A DNA stretch of 64,000 bases, taken from Streptomyces lydicus (lineage in GTDB: Bacteria; Actinomycetota; Actinomycetes; Streptomycetales; Streptomycetaceae). Made by a program: the position numbers and the translations under genes. The notes under the pieces are model-generated. The model saw only the letters and a program-made list of their open reading frames with translations. It made no database searches and was not told the origin of the DNA. The stretch's first letter is position 1; each line of letters opens with the position of its first letter. Where the stretch lies: the NCBI RefSeq assembly GCF_004125265.1, contig NZ_RDTE01000003.1:4650001-4714000 (forward strand). Direction: 5' to 3'. Shown in pieces: positions 19,395 through 27,840 of the stretch.

Positions 19395-20165
19395 TCAGTC
19401 GCCGATCATGTGGTGGCCGCCGTCCGCGTGCACGATCTCGCCGGTGGTGGCGGGCAGCCAGTCAGAGAGCAGCGCCACACACGTACGGGCGACCGGTTCG
19501 GCGTCCTGCGGATCCCAGCCGAGCGGGGCGCGGGCCGACCAGCTCTTCTCGAAGGACGGGCCGTCGCCGCCGATCCCGCGCGCGGCCAGGGTGCGCAGCG
19601 GGCCGGCCGCGACGAGGTTGGCCCGTATGCCCTGGCCCCCGAGGTCGCGCGCCAGATAGCGGGAGCAGGCCTCGAGTCCGGCCTTGGCGACGCCCATCCA
19701 GTCGTAGCCGGGCCAGGCGCGGGAGGCGTCGAAGTCGACGCCGACGACACTCGACCCGGGGCGGAGCAGCGGCCGGCAGGCCATGGCCAGCGCCACCAGG
19801 GAGTACGTCGAGGTGTGCAGGGCGGCGGACACATCGCGCCACGGCGCGGTCAGGAAGCCGCCGTCCAGGCAGCCGGCGGGGGCGTTGGCGACGGAGTGCA
19901 GTACGCCGTCGAGGCCGTCGAGGTGGGCGCCGACGCGGTCGGCGAGGGTGCCGAGCTGTTCTTCGTCCGTGACGTCCAGCTCCACCACCGGGGGCTCCTC
20001 CGGCAGCCGCCGGGCGAGCCTGGCGACCAGACTCGGCCGTCCGTAGGCGGTGAGGACGATCTTGGCGCCCTCTTCCTGGGCGAGGCGTGCCACCGCGTAG
20101 GCGATCGAGCTCTCGGTGATCACACCCGTGATGACCAGCTGCTTTCCGTCGAGCAGACCGCTCAT
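19395..20165 (-). CDS. FabI/InhA-type enoyl-ACP reductase
   Basis: The 256-residue short-chain dehydrogenase is of the FabI branch. The N-terminal nucleotide-binding strand reads V-I-T-G-V-I-T-E-S-S-I-A rather than the classical G-x-x-x-G-x-G, as in FabI/InhA. H-S-V-A-N-A-P follows the fourth strand, and the catalytic Y-x6-K is at Y-D-W-M-G-V-A-K near residue 155. It would reduce enoyl-ACP with NAD(P)H. GGAGGA precedes the ATG. First gene of a three-gene minus-strand operon (reductase, dehydratase, ligase), divergent from the ACP gene. Confidence 0.88.
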   Translation of the reverse strand: MSGLLDGKQLVITGVITESSIAYAVARLAQEEGAKIVLTAYGRPSLVARLARRLPEEPPVVELDVTDEEQLGTLADRVGAHLDGLDGVLHSVANAPAGCLDGGFLTAPWRDVSAALHTSTYSLVALAMACRPLLRPGSSVVGVDFDASRAWPGYDWMGVAKAGLEACSRYLARDLGGQGIRANLVAAGPLRTLAARGIGGDGPSFEKSWSARAPLGWDPQDAEPVARTCVALLSDWLPATTGEIVHADGGHHMIGD

Positions 20166-20278
20166 GCGGTTCCTCCGTCTGACTCGTCCCGGAACTTCGG
20201 AGTCACTGAAGGCAACTCAGAAGCTGTGTCCTGACTTGGTCTTGAAAGGCCGTCATTGACAACCTATCGGACCTCCAG

Positions 20279-20317
20279 TTGACTAGAACAGTCAAGTGGA
20301 GTCAAAAGAATGACTCC
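20279..20317. promoter_or_regulatory. Paired TGACT dyads in the divergent reductase/ACP promoter region
   Basis: Two perfect inverted repeats lie side by side: TTGACT-N5-AGTCAA at 20279-20295 and GGAGTCA-N6-TGACTCC at 20298-20317. They sit in the 372-bp region between the divergent reductase and ACP genes, which also holds TTGAC sequences that could serve as -35 boxes (20257, 20279). Similar TGACT/AGTCA dyads occur before other genes of the cluster, so they are operator candidates for its regulators. Confidence 0.6.
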
Positions 20318-20537
20318 GGTGTCATGGAGGCGCGGACGTGGCGCCGGCGCGCAGGACTTCCCGGTGCTGGCCCCGGCGCCGGGATGCCGCGTCGTCGGTC
20401 GACCCCGGCCCCCGCCCCGGCTCCGGCCCCGGCCCCGCCCCGCGGCAGGCCGCCGACCGGGCCGCGGCCGCTCCGTACGGCCTCCGGGCCGCCCCTCCAC
20501 CCTGCGCCACCCCGTACTCCACAGAGAGGTGACCGTT

Positions 20538-20801
20538 ATGACCGTCCCGACCGTCCCGGCCCGCGAAGAGATCGTTGCGCAGCTCGCCGAGATCCTGCAC
20601 GAGGTGGCCGGCGTGGTGCCGGCCGAGGTGACCGAAGAGAAGTCCCTGGTCGAGGAGTTGGATGTGGACTCGCTCGCGATGGCCGAGGTCATCGTCGTGG
20701 CGGAGGAGCGCTTCGGGATCGAGCTGCCCGAAGAGGAGATGAAGGACATGCGCACGGTTTTGGACATAGTGATCCGGGTGGAGAAGCAGGCGGCGTCCTG
20801 A
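20538..20801 (+). CDS. Acyl carrier protein of the lipopeptide cluster
   Basis: The 87-residue acidic protein has the phosphopantetheine attachment motif D-V-D-S-L-A-M-A-E, Ser near residue 42, between helices I and II, and the E-E-R-F-G-I-E-L-P-E helix II/III region of bacterial ACPs. It would carry the growing acyl chain as a thioester. GAGAGGTGAC precedes the ATG. It is transcribed away from the reductase-dehydratase-ligase operon and followed by a strong hairpin terminator, so it can be expressed on its own. Confidence 0.93.
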   Translation: MTVPTVPAREEIVAQLAEILHEVAGVVPAEVTEEKSLVEELDVDSLAMAEVIVVAEERFGIELPEEEMKDMRTVLDIVIRVEKQAAS

Positions 20802-20818
20802 GCGCGGCCGCCGGCCGT

Positions 20819-20854
20819 GCGCTTCTGCCGGCCCTGCCGCACCGGCAGAAGCGC
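20819..20854 (+). terminator. Strong hairpin after the ACP gene
   Basis: Perfect 13-bp arms GCGCTTCTGCCGG (20819-20831) and CCGGCAGAAGCGC (20842-20854) enclose a 10-nt loop, 17 bp after the ACP stop. It has no U-tract. Confidence 0.8.
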
Positions 20855-20874
20855 ACCCGCGCACGGAGGAGCCC

Positions 20875-21024
20875 GTGAACGTGGCGCCCGCAGAAGAAGG
20901 CACCTTCGCAAAGGAGGTGAATAGCAGTCAGATTCCTGCGCGCTCAAGGGCGGCCGGCCCTCGGCTTGCGGGCACCCGGGGCTCACCGCCTCGCTCCGGG
21001 CCGCACGGTGGCGAAATCTCGTAA
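20875..21024 (+). CDS. Possible small protein, 49 aa
   Basis: A GTG preceded by GGAGGAG at a good distance opens a 49-codon frame ending in TAA. The product has no cysteine, so it is not an obvious lanthipeptide precursor, and its second half is arginine/glycine-rich in a way that may be chance. A second GGAGGTG at 20912 has no good start after it. Listed only because of its strong ribosome binding site just after the ACP terminator. Confidence 0.25.
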   Translation: MNVAPAEEGTFAKEVNSSQIPARSRAAGPRLAGTRGSPPRSGPHGGEIS

Positions 21025-21184
21025 TGCCCTCGGGTAAAACGAAGTTGATTTTCGGTCGTCGCTTGTTGACGCAGGCATAGACCAGGGATATCTTGAAGAT
21101 CTCCGGGGTGTAAATCAAATCGACTCAGAGCACTGCTTTCTTGGATGTGACCGTCCGGAAAGGAGACATGGTGCGAGGGGATCT

Positions 21185-21973
21185 ATGCGGGGGGACCAGC
21201 GTTCCTGTGGCGCGCATTCGCTCAACCATGACGGTGGCACGGCCAACGCACCCCAAGCGGAGGCGTGTTGGGACCCGTCCCGTTCTTCAGAATTAACCGA
21301 CGGTTTTCTGCATATATTCTCGAACGTACCCGTTGACATTCGACAGCCCTACTGTTTAACGGCATTTCTGGGCCGGCTGCTGCATTGTTCTCCCGGTGAT
21401 ATTCGGGTGACCCGGGACGGCTTCGGACGGCCGGTGTGTGCCGAACCGCCCGCCGCCGCCGGCCGGCGGCAGGGCACCCGTCTTTGTCTCGACGCCGGTG
21501 CGGACACGGGCCGGCGTTTCCTGGCCCTGATCAGGGACCTCCCGGTGGCGCTGTCCGTGCACACCGTCCCTCGTGGACCCGTCAGCGAACTGCTGCTCCC
21601 TTTCACCCCGTCGGAGCGCGACTACGTCCAAGAGGCCCCGGCGGGCCGGCGGGGCCGGCGGCTGGCCCGGTTGTGGACCCGTAAGGAAGCGGCGCTACGG
21701 CTGACCGGCCGCGGCGAGCTGGCCGCCGCCGACGCGATCGACGCGCTGAGCGGTGCGCGGGAGGGCAAGATCGTGATCCCCGGATCCGCCGCGGGCCCCG
21801 GCGGCACGGCGTACGTCCGCGAACTGCCCGCGGGTCCGCAGACCGTGGCCTGCGCGGCGACCTCGGCCCCGGCACCCGGGGTCCGGATCTGGCGGGCGAA
21901 CCGGTCGTGCGCGCCCGCCGGCACCCACGGCGACGCGACAGCCGAGGCGGGCAGCGCCTGGTGGGACGCCTAG
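21185..21973 (+). CDS. PPTase-superfamily protein with altered metal-binding motif (copy 1)
   Basis: The 262-residue protein keeps the second Sfp/AcpS signature, L-W-T-R-K-E-A-A-L-R near residue 165, but the first motif, normally G-x-D-x-E, reads A-L-S-V-H, so the Mg-binding Asp is a Ser. Either it is an inactive relative or alignment is shifted. In context it could prime the cluster ACP. Codon 58 is TTA (21356-21358), which predicts bldA dependence. The 5' part and its 200-bp upstream DNA are distinctly AT-richer than the rest. GAGGGG precedes the ATG. Confidence 0.65.
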   Translation: MRGDQRSCGAHSLNHDGGTANAPQAEACWDPSRSSELTDGFLHIFSNVPVDIRQPYCLTAFLGRLLHCSPGDIRVTRDGFGRPVCAEPPAAAGRRQGTRLCLDAGADTGRRFLALIRDLPVALSVHTVPRGPVSELLLPFTPSERDYVQEAPAGRRGRRLARLWTRKEAALRLTGRGELAAADAIDALSGAREGKIVIPGSAAGPGGTAYVRELPAGPQTVACAATSAPAPGVRIWRANRSCAPAGTHGDATAEAGSAWWDA

Positions 21974-22081
21974 AGAGGACGCCGTGAGGCAACGACCAAA
22001 GGGGGCGACTGGCGGGAGACTCCCCCGGGCCTCGGACATCGCGCCCAGGCCCCGGACATTGCTCCTACGCCCCGGACGCCA

Positions 22082-23356
22082 CTACGGCATGAGCACCGCA
22101 TGCGGATCAGGCCCCTCGCCCGTACGGCCGCCGGAGCTCAGCTCCCGCCAGCTCTCCAGCGCCAGCCGGAAGGCGCCGGCGTGCTCGTAGCCCTCGGCGG
22201 CCTCCTTGAAGTCGGCCTCCGCGGCCTCCGCGCCGCCGTCCGCGCGGTGGGCGCGGGCGAGGTGGAGCAGCGCGCGGGCACGGTCGAGGGGCGTCAGCCC
22301 GGCGGCGTCGGGATCGATCGCGAGGGCGTGCTCGGCGGCCGCCGCCGGCCGGTGGTGGCGCAGCGCCGCGGCCGTCTCCAGGACGGCGAGCCAGGTCCTG
22401 GTGGACGGGGTGTCGACGAGCGCGGCGGCCTGCCGGGCCCGCGCCAGCAGGGCGTCGGCCTCGTCCGGCGGGCCCGCGGCGAGGGCCAGCAGGGCACGGG
22501 CGCGGGCCAGTTGCAGCCGCAGCCGCACACCGTCCGTCGCGGCGAGCAGCTGCTCCGCCTCGGCCAGCAGCTCCAGTGCCCGCTCCGGGTGTCCGCCGAG
22601 ATACTGCGCCCCGGCCACCGCCCACAGCGCGCCGGCCCGCAGTTCACCGGCCGGGAGGGGAGCGGCCTCCGCCTGCAGCTCCGCCCCGAGCTGCTCGGCG
22701 CGGCTCCACTCCCCGCTGTCGACGGACACCGACAGCAGCGCCATGCGGGCCTGCGCCCGCTCGGGGCGGCCGGGCTCCAGCTCGCCGGTGAGCCGGACGG
22801 CCTCCTCGGCGAAGCGGGCCCCGTCCGCGAGGCGGCCCGCGGCGCGCAGCAGTTGGGCGAGTTCGACGGCGACGCGGGCGTGCAGCACCGGCGCGGAGCG
22901 GGTGAGCGGGTCGTCGAGGAGGTGGCGCAGCGCCGCTTCGTGGCGGGCCGGGTCGTCCAGCCGCCCGAGGACGGTGGCCAGTTCCCAGTGCGCCTCCCAG
23001 CGCACCTCGTCGTGACCGGTGCCGGCCTGCTCCACCACGGACTCCAGCTGCCGCCGGGCGGCCGGCCAGTCACCGGCCAGCTGGCTGGACCGGGCGGCCA
23101 CCAACTGGCCGACCAGGCCCAGGCGCCGGGTCAGCCGGTCGCCGGGCTCATCGGTGGCGCACAGTGCCTCGACCGTCGTGCCGAGGCGCTGGGCGAGGGA
23201 CCGGGCGATCTTGGTGCCGGGGACTCTGCGGCCGTTCTCGACCAGCGAGACATAGCTGGGGGAGAGATCGTCCCCGGCGAGGTCCCCCTGGGACAGACCC
23301 TGAGAGCGCCGGACCTCCCGCACTCGCTTACCGAAAGCAGGCTGCTCAATCGTCAA
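22082..23356 (-). CDS. XRE-family regulator with TPR-like domain (regulator 1)
   Basis: An N-terminal helix-turn-helix (residues about 8-65: R-E-V-R-R-S-Q-G-L-S-Q-G-D-L, S-P-S-Y-V-S-L-V-E-N-G-R-R) is followed by a long helical, Ala-rich TPR-like region, a layout common among cluster-situated Streptomyces regulators. No ATG fits; the TTG at 23356 puts T-I-E-Q-P-A-F-G-K-R directly before the HTH and gives 424 residues, but the start is uncertain. It is similar in design to the regulator at 28872. The divergent promoter region ahead of the aldehyde dehydrogenase gene carries TGACT-type half sites. Confidence 0.85.
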   Translation of the reverse strand: MTIEQPAFGKRVREVRRSQGLSQGDLAGDDLSPSYVSLVENGRRVPGTKIARSLAQRLGTTVEALCATDEPGDRLTRRLGLVGQLVAARSSQLAGDWPAARRQLESVVEQAGTGHDEVRWEAHWELATVLGRLDDPARHEAALRHLLDDPLTRSAPVLHARVAVELAQLLRAAGRLADGARFAEEAVRLTGELEPGRPERAQARMALLSVSVDSGEWSRAEQLGAELQAEAAPLPAGELRAGALWAVAGAQYLGGHPERALELLAEAEQLLAATDGVRLRLQLARARALLALAAGPPDEADALLARARQAAALVDTPSTRTWLAVLETAAALRHHRPAAAAEHALAIDPDAAGLTPLDRARALLHLARAHRADGGAEAAEADFKEAAEGYEHAGAFRLALESWRELSSGGRTGEGPDPHAVLMP

Positions 23357-23478
23357 GAAAATCGCTCGCAGTTGAGTGGGGCGGACGGACGGTGACGGGG
23401 GCACGGACGCTGCGGACAGACGGAACGCAATGACCGCGAGTCTACTCGGCACCGGCCTGCTCAGGGGCGTTTGTGAAC

Positions 23479-23740
23479 GACTCGGCTCCCTGCCGGGAGT
23501 CATTTTTTGTCACGTTCGGAGTGCGGCATTCCCGTGATCCGGGCGGGAGGGTTACGACAGATGAGAGGTTGCCTTGGGGGTTTGACGCCACGATGGGCGG
23601 GAGTGTGAGAGGGGTGCGCGGACCGGCCGGGAGGGTGGCCGCTTGTCATATGAGGCGGTCGAGTGTAATGACTTTACTTGACAATAAATGACAGGTGGCT
23701 GACGCTGACCCTCCATGGACTACGCCCCGAGGAGGGACAT
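23479..23740. promoter_or_regulatory. Divergent control region between regulator 1 and the dehydrogenase gene
   Basis: The region holds GACTC-N13-GAGTC (23479-23501) and, near 23668-23692, TGACTTTACTTGACA followed by TGACA. These are the same TGAC/GTCA half sites seen at 20279, 30676 and 30770. TTGACA at about 23678 could be a -35 box for the downstream gene. Nothing else is recognisable here. Confidence 0.45.
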
Positions 23741-24985
23741 ATGAGCTCCGCTCCCGCATGGCCGACCGTGGCCGCCGAGCCGGAGGAGGACAGCACCGAC
23801 AGCCGGCGTGCGGCGGCCGTGCACCGGGTCCGGGACTTCCTGGTGAACGACGCCGGTACCGTGCACGAGCTGCTGTGCGAGATCTCCACCCACCGCGCCG
23901 CGCGCTACGAGATCGAGTCGACCATCGCCACCCTCGACGGGGCCCTGGACGAGGTGGCCACCCACCGGCCAGGACGCGTCCCCCGGCTGGCCGCCTTCAT
24001 GCCGTCGAACGTCATCCTCTACTCCTACGCCCTCTACCTCCTGGTCCCGGCGCTCTACACCGACCGGCTGGTCTTCCGCCCGTCCAGCCGGGTCAAGGAC
24101 CAGATGCAGCGGCTGCACACGCTGCTCGCCGAGCATCATGGCCTGCCGATCACCCTCACCGGCGCCAGCCAGCGGGAGTTCCTGCAAGAGCACGTCCGCC
24201 CCGCCGATGTCGTCGTCTTCACCGGCGCCTACGCCAACGCCGAGCAGATCCGCGCCCAGCTCTCCCCCGGGCAGCTCTTCCTCTTCCTCGGCTCCGGCGT
24301 CAACCCGTTCGTCGTCGCCCCCGGCGCCGATGTCGAGCGGGCGGTCCGCGACGCGATCGCCATCCGGGTCCTCAACACCGGTCAGGACTGCCTGGGCCCC
24401 GACCTGTTCAGCGTCCACGCGTCGCTGCTCGACCCGTTCGTCGACACCCTGGTCAGCGAGCTGAAGGGGCTGCGCTACGGCCCCTACTCCGACCCGGACG
24501 CCGACTTCGGGCCGATCTTCTACGAGAGCGCGCTGGAGGACGGCGCGCAGTTCCTCGCCCGCAACCACGAAGGCATCGTGCACGGCGGGCATGTCGACTT
24601 CCGCGGCCGGCGGCTCGATCCCACCGTCGTCGTCGGTCCGGAGGTCACCCCGCGCACCCACGTACCGGAGTTCTTCGCCCCGATCTTCCACATCGCCGGC
24701 TACCGCGACGAGGACGCGCTGGCCGCGACCCTCACCACGGGCATGTTCACCGAACGCGCCCTGGGCTCCAGCGTCTACGGCCACGCCCCCGGCCTCGTCG
24801 AGGCGCTGCGCCGGCGCACCACCGTCACCCTCGACACCACCCTGCTCTCCATCGACAACGGCAACGCCCCGTTCGGCGGCTACGGCCGGATGGCCAACTA
24901 CATCGCCGACGGCGAGGACGTACGGGCCGAACCCGTACTGATCTCCCAGGCCGTCGCCGCCCACCGACCGGGAGCAGGACGATGA
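23741..24985 (+). CDS. Aldehyde dehydrogenase superfamily protein
   Basis: The 414-residue protein has an ALDH fold: a nucleotide-binding region with F-M-P-S-N-V-I-L-Y-S, and the active-site cysteine in N-T-G-Q-D-C near residue 215. F-F-A-P-I-F (the E-x-F-G-P-x motif equivalent) lies near residue 315 and F-G-G-Y-G near 385. It is shorter than the usual 480-500 residues and its general-base Glu region is not clearly recognisable. The ATG at 23741 follows GAGGAGGGA. Its stop overlaps the ThDP enzyme start (ATGA), so the pair likely works on one aldehyde or 2-oxo acid. Confidence 0.78.
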   Translation: MSSAPAWPTVAAEPEEDSTDSRRAAAVHRVRDFLVNDAGTVHELLCEISTHRAARYEIESTIATLDGALDEVATHRPGRVPRLAAFMPSNVILYSYALYLLVPALYTDRLVFRPSSRVKDQMQRLHTLLAEHHGLPITLTGASQREFLQEHVRPADVVVFTGAYANAEQIRAQLSPGQLFLFLGSGVNPFVVAPGADVERAVRDAIAIRVLNTGQDCLGPDLFSVHASLLDPFVDTLVSELKGLRYGPYSDPDADFGPIFYESALEDGAQFLARNHEGIVHGGHVDFRGRRLDPTVVVGPEVTPRTHVPEFFAPIFHIAGYRDEDALAATLTTGMFTERALGSSVYGHAPGLVEALRRRTTVTLDTTLLSIDNGNAPFGGYGRMANYIADGEDVRAEPVLISQAVAAHRPGAGR

Positions 24986-26697
24986 CCCCCATCACCCACC
25001 CCACCGCCTGGGCCGCGATCGCCGACCACCTCCACCACCTGGGCACCGAGGTGGTGTTCGGGCTGCCCGGCGACGACATGGCGCTGCTCGGCGAGCTGGA
25101 GCGGTCCGACACCACGGTCGTGCTCTGCCGCGACCAGCGCAATGCCCTGTTCATGGCGACCGGTTACGCGCTCGCCGCCGGCCGCCCCGGCGTCTGCGTG
25201 ATCGGCAAGGGCCCGGCGCTGACCAACGCGCTCACCGGCGTCCTGGAGGCACGCTCCGCCGCCGTGCCGCTGCTGCTCATCGCCGACGGCACCCGGCTCG
25301 ACCGGCTCGGCACCGGCGCCTTCCAGGAGCTGGACCAGCTGACCGCGATCCGCCCGTACGTGAAGTGGGCGACCCGCGTCGACCACCCCGAACGGCTCCC
25401 CGGTGCCCTGGAGAAGGCCGCCGCGCTCGCCGTCAACGGCGCCCCGGGGCCGGTCTACGTGGAGCTCGCCGAGCAGATCGCCGCCGAACCGGTCACCCGC
25501 AACGGGCCGTGGCGCCCGGCCACGCCCCAGCGGCCCGCCCCCGACCCGGACGCGCTGGCCGCCACCGCCGCCCGGATCGCCGCGGCCGAACGGCCGTTGC
25601 TGCTGGTCGGCGGCGGCGCCCGGCACCGCAACACCGGCCGCCGTATCGAGCGCTTCGCCGAACTGCTCGGCGCCGGGCTCTTCAGCACCGCCTCCGGCCG
25701 CGGCACGGTCGCCGAGGACCACCCGCTGCACTGCGGCGTCAGCGGCCTCTACACGGTCGCCCCGATGGACGCGCTGTGGCGGGAGGCGGACCTGGTCATC
25801 GCGCTGGGCAGCCGTCTGGAGGAGACCGCCACCTTCGGCTGGCCGGAGGGCGCGGGCCAACTCCCGGTGATCCAGGCGGTGCTGGGCGAGGAGAACCTGA
25901 CCATGGAGCGGCCCGGCGGCCATGTGCTCGGGGACGCCGGACGGATCGTCGACGGCTGGACGGAGCTGCTGTCCGGTCACCGGCCCACGGGCGACTGGGC
26001 GGCGCGGGTCCGTGCGGTGCGGGCCGCGCTGGAGCGGCGGGCGGCGGACCGTGCCGAGGAGGCCGCCAAGACGGTGGCCGAGGGCGCCGTGCCGGTCGCC
26101 CGGGTGCTGGCCGCCCTCGACCGCGCGCTGCCCGCGGACCGTGTCCTGGTCCAGGAGAACGGCCTGCAGGACATGTGGTCGTACTTCTTCCCGCACTGGT
26201 CGCTGGGGTCCGGCGGCGGTTCCGTGGTGCCCAGCGAGCAGACCCCGCTCGGCTTCGGCGCGGCCGCCGCGGTGGGCGTACGGCTGGCCGAACCGGCCGG
26301 GCGGCCGGTGGTCGCGGTGGTCGGCGACGGCGCCTTCAACCTCTTCCGCGGCGAACTGCCCACCGTCGCCGACGCGGGCGTCGCCGTGCTCTACGTCGTC
26401 CTCGACAACGGCGGTTACGGCTGGCTGCAGTCCAACCTCGACCGGGTCTCGCCGGCCGGCTCGCGCTTCGCCTTCACCCGGTCCCGCCCGACCGGCACGG
26501 AGGGCCTGGCCGGCGCCTACGGCCTGGGCTACCGGCGGGTGACGGACGCCGACGAGCTGCCCGGGGCGCTGGCGGACGCCTGGCGGCAGGTCGCGGCCGG
26601 GACCACCGCCGTGGTGGAGGTGGCGGCCGCGCTCGCCGACACCCCGCCCGGGATGACCGCCGCCGCGGGGGACTTCCCGGAGCGGGAGGGGCATTAA
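24982..26697 (+). CDS. ThDP-dependent 2-oxo-acid decarboxylase / acetolactate-synthase-like enzyme
   Basis: At 571 residues it has the three-domain architecture of the ThDP enzyme family. The cofactor motif starts at G-D-G-A-F-N near residue 451 and ends with L-D-N-G-G-Y-G about 28 residues later. The N-terminal domain shows V-F-G-L-P-G-D-D. At the usual catalytic glutamate the sequence reads C-R-D-Q-R-N, so Asp appears to replace Glu. It would decarboxylate or carboligate a 2-oxo acid; substrate is unknown. It is coupled to the upstream dehydrogenase and may build an unusual starter unit or tailoring group for the lipopeptide. Confidence 0.82.
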   Translation: MTPITHPTAWAAIADHLHHLGTEVVFGLPGDDMALLGELERSDTTVVLCRDQRNALFMATGYALAAGRPGVCVIGKGPALTNALTGVLEARSAAVPLLLIADGTRLDRLGTGAFQELDQLTAIRPYVKWATRVDHPERLPGALEKAAALAVNGAPGPVYVELAEQIAAEPVTRNGPWRPATPQRPAPDPDALAATAARIAAAERPLLLVGGGARHRNTGRRIERFAELLGAGLFSTASGRGTVAEDHPLHCGVSGLYTVAPMDALWREADLVIALGSRLEETATFGWPEGAGQLPVIQAVLGEENLTMERPGGHVLGDAGRIVDGWTELLSGHRPTGDWAARVRAVRAALERRAADRAEEAAKTVAEGAVPVARVLAALDRALPADRVLVQENGLQDMWSYFFPHWSLGSGGGSVVPSEQTPLGFGAAAAVGVRLAEPAGRPVVAVVGDGAFNLFRGELPTVADAGVAVLYVVLDNGGYGWLQSNLDRVSPAGSRFAFTRSRPTGTEGLAGAYGLGYRRVTDADELPGALADAWRQVAAGTTAVVEVAAALADTPPGMTAAAGDFPEREGH

Positions 26698-26723
26698 TTA
26701 GGGCCGTTGGGCCCGTCGGGGTC

Positions 26724-26815
26724 GTCAGAGCCGCCAAGGCCTGTCGGCCCCGGGGCCGCTGGGGCTGCCGGGCCGTCAGAGCCGTCACGGCCTGTCGGCC
26801 CCAGGGCCAGCGGAC
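26724..26815. repeat. 51-bp direct repeat downstream of the ThDP enzyme
   Basis: Two copies starting at GTCAGAG (26724 and 26775) match at most positions over about 40 bp, including GGCCTGTCGGCCCC. They sit between convergent genes, just before a large hairpin. Confidence 0.7.
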
Positions 26816-26872
26816 GCGGACAGCGGATGGTGGGCGGCACCGGGAAGGTGCCGCCCCGACGAGGAGGGTCGC

Positions 26873-26918
26873 GTGCCCGGCCCCCTCCGGCCCGGGGGTG
26901 CCGGAGGGAGCCGGGCAC
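26873..26918. terminator. Large bidirectional hairpin between convergent genes
   Basis: GTGCCCGGC (26873-26881) pairs with GCCGGGCAC (26910-26918), continued inward by CTCCGGC/GCCGGAG. It stands between the ThDP enzyme (plus) and the ABC-2 permease (minus), the expected site for a shared terminator. Confidence 0.8.
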
Positions 26919-26989
26919 GACTTCTTCGTACGGAGGGAGCCACGCCGAAGGCGTGCCAGGGGAGGCGCTCGGCTCCGTACGGATCGGTG

Positions 26990-27826
26990 TCAGGTCTTGG
27001 TGCGGAACTTGGCGACGGCCACCGGGGCGGTGAGGGCGGTCAGGCCCACCGACCACACCAGCGTCCAGAGCACCGGGCCGGCCACCGGGCCCTCGCCCAG
27101 GGCGAGTCCGCGGGCCGCGTCGGCCATATGGGTCAGGGGGTTGAAGCGGGTGAAGGTGTACAGCCAGTCCGGCATGGTCGAGGGCGGTACGAAGATCGAG
27201 GAGCCGAACTCCAGCGGGGTCAGCACCAGGACCGAGAGCCCCTGGATGGCCTGTGCGGTGCGCAGGGTCAGGCCCAGCAGCATGAAGGTCCACACCAGCG
27301 AGGTGCCGAACACGGCGGTCAGGGCGGTCGCGGCCAGCAGGCCCGGCCAGTGCCCGGCGACGTCGAAGCCGAGCAGCGCGCCGACGACCAGCAGCACCGC
27401 GATGGCCACCAGCATCCGGCCGGTCTCCACCACCACCTTGGCCACCAGCACCGAGGAGCGGCCGATGGGCATCGCGCGGAAGCGGTCCATCACGCCCGTA
27501 CGGAAGTCGTCGTTGACGCCGACGCCCACGGCCATGGCGATGGTCATGCCGAGGATCACCATCAGCCCCGGCACCAGGAAGGCGGTGTACCGCACCCGGT
27601 TGCCGCCGGGGTCGACCGCGCCGCCCAGGACGAAGACGAACAGCACGGTCAGCACCACCGGCATCAGCAGCGCGTCGGTCATCGCCGTCGGGTTCTGCCG
27701 GAGTTGGAGGAGGTTGCGGCGGACCAGCGCGCCGGTGTGCCGGGCGCTCGCCCGCAGGGTGATCCGGCCCTCGTCGGGCACGGGGGCGGACGGTCCGGAG
27801 CGGGGCAGGGTCTGCGCGGATGCCAC
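26990..27826 (-). CDS. ABC-2 type transporter permease (DrrB-like) without adjacent ATPase
   Basis: The 278-residue protein has six hydrophobic segments and the ABC-2 pattern: a T-A-M-T-D-A-L-L-M-P cytoplasmic start, F-R-T-G-V-M-D-R-F-R-A-M-P-I near residue 110, and F-I-V-P-P-type F-V-P-P-S-T-M-P near residue 205. Such permeases export lipids or antibiotics. The GTG at 27826 follows AAGGAG. No ATPase gene lies next to it; the only complete DrrA is 32 kb away and an ATPase stump sits at 16 kb. It follows the DUF1707 gene by 14 bp and probably shares its transcript. Confidence 0.85.
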   Translation of the reverse strand: MASAQTLPRSGPSAPVPDEGRITLRASARHTGALVRRNLLQLRQNPTAMTDALLMPVVLTVLFVFVLGGAVDPGGNRVRYTAFLVPGLMVILGMTIAMAVGVGVNDDFRTGVMDRFRAMPIGRSSVLVAKVVVETGRMLVAIAVLLVVGALLGFDVAGHWPGLLAATALTAVFGTSLVWTFMLLGLTLRTAQAIQGLSVLVLTPLEFGSSIFVPPSTMPDWLYTFTRFNPLTHMADAARGLALGEGPVAGPVLWTLVWSVGLTALTAPVAVAKFRTKT

Positions 27827-27840
27827 GGCTGCTCCTTGGG

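Noticed and set aside
20875..21024. Fourth lanthipeptide precursor
   Set aside because: The frame has no cysteine and no L-x-D-L-Q-like leader motif; kept only as a low-confidence small open frame.
20264..21118. A 284-residue minus-strand frame across the ACP gene
   Set aside because: Antisense to a clear ACP; Ser/Arg-rich shadow.
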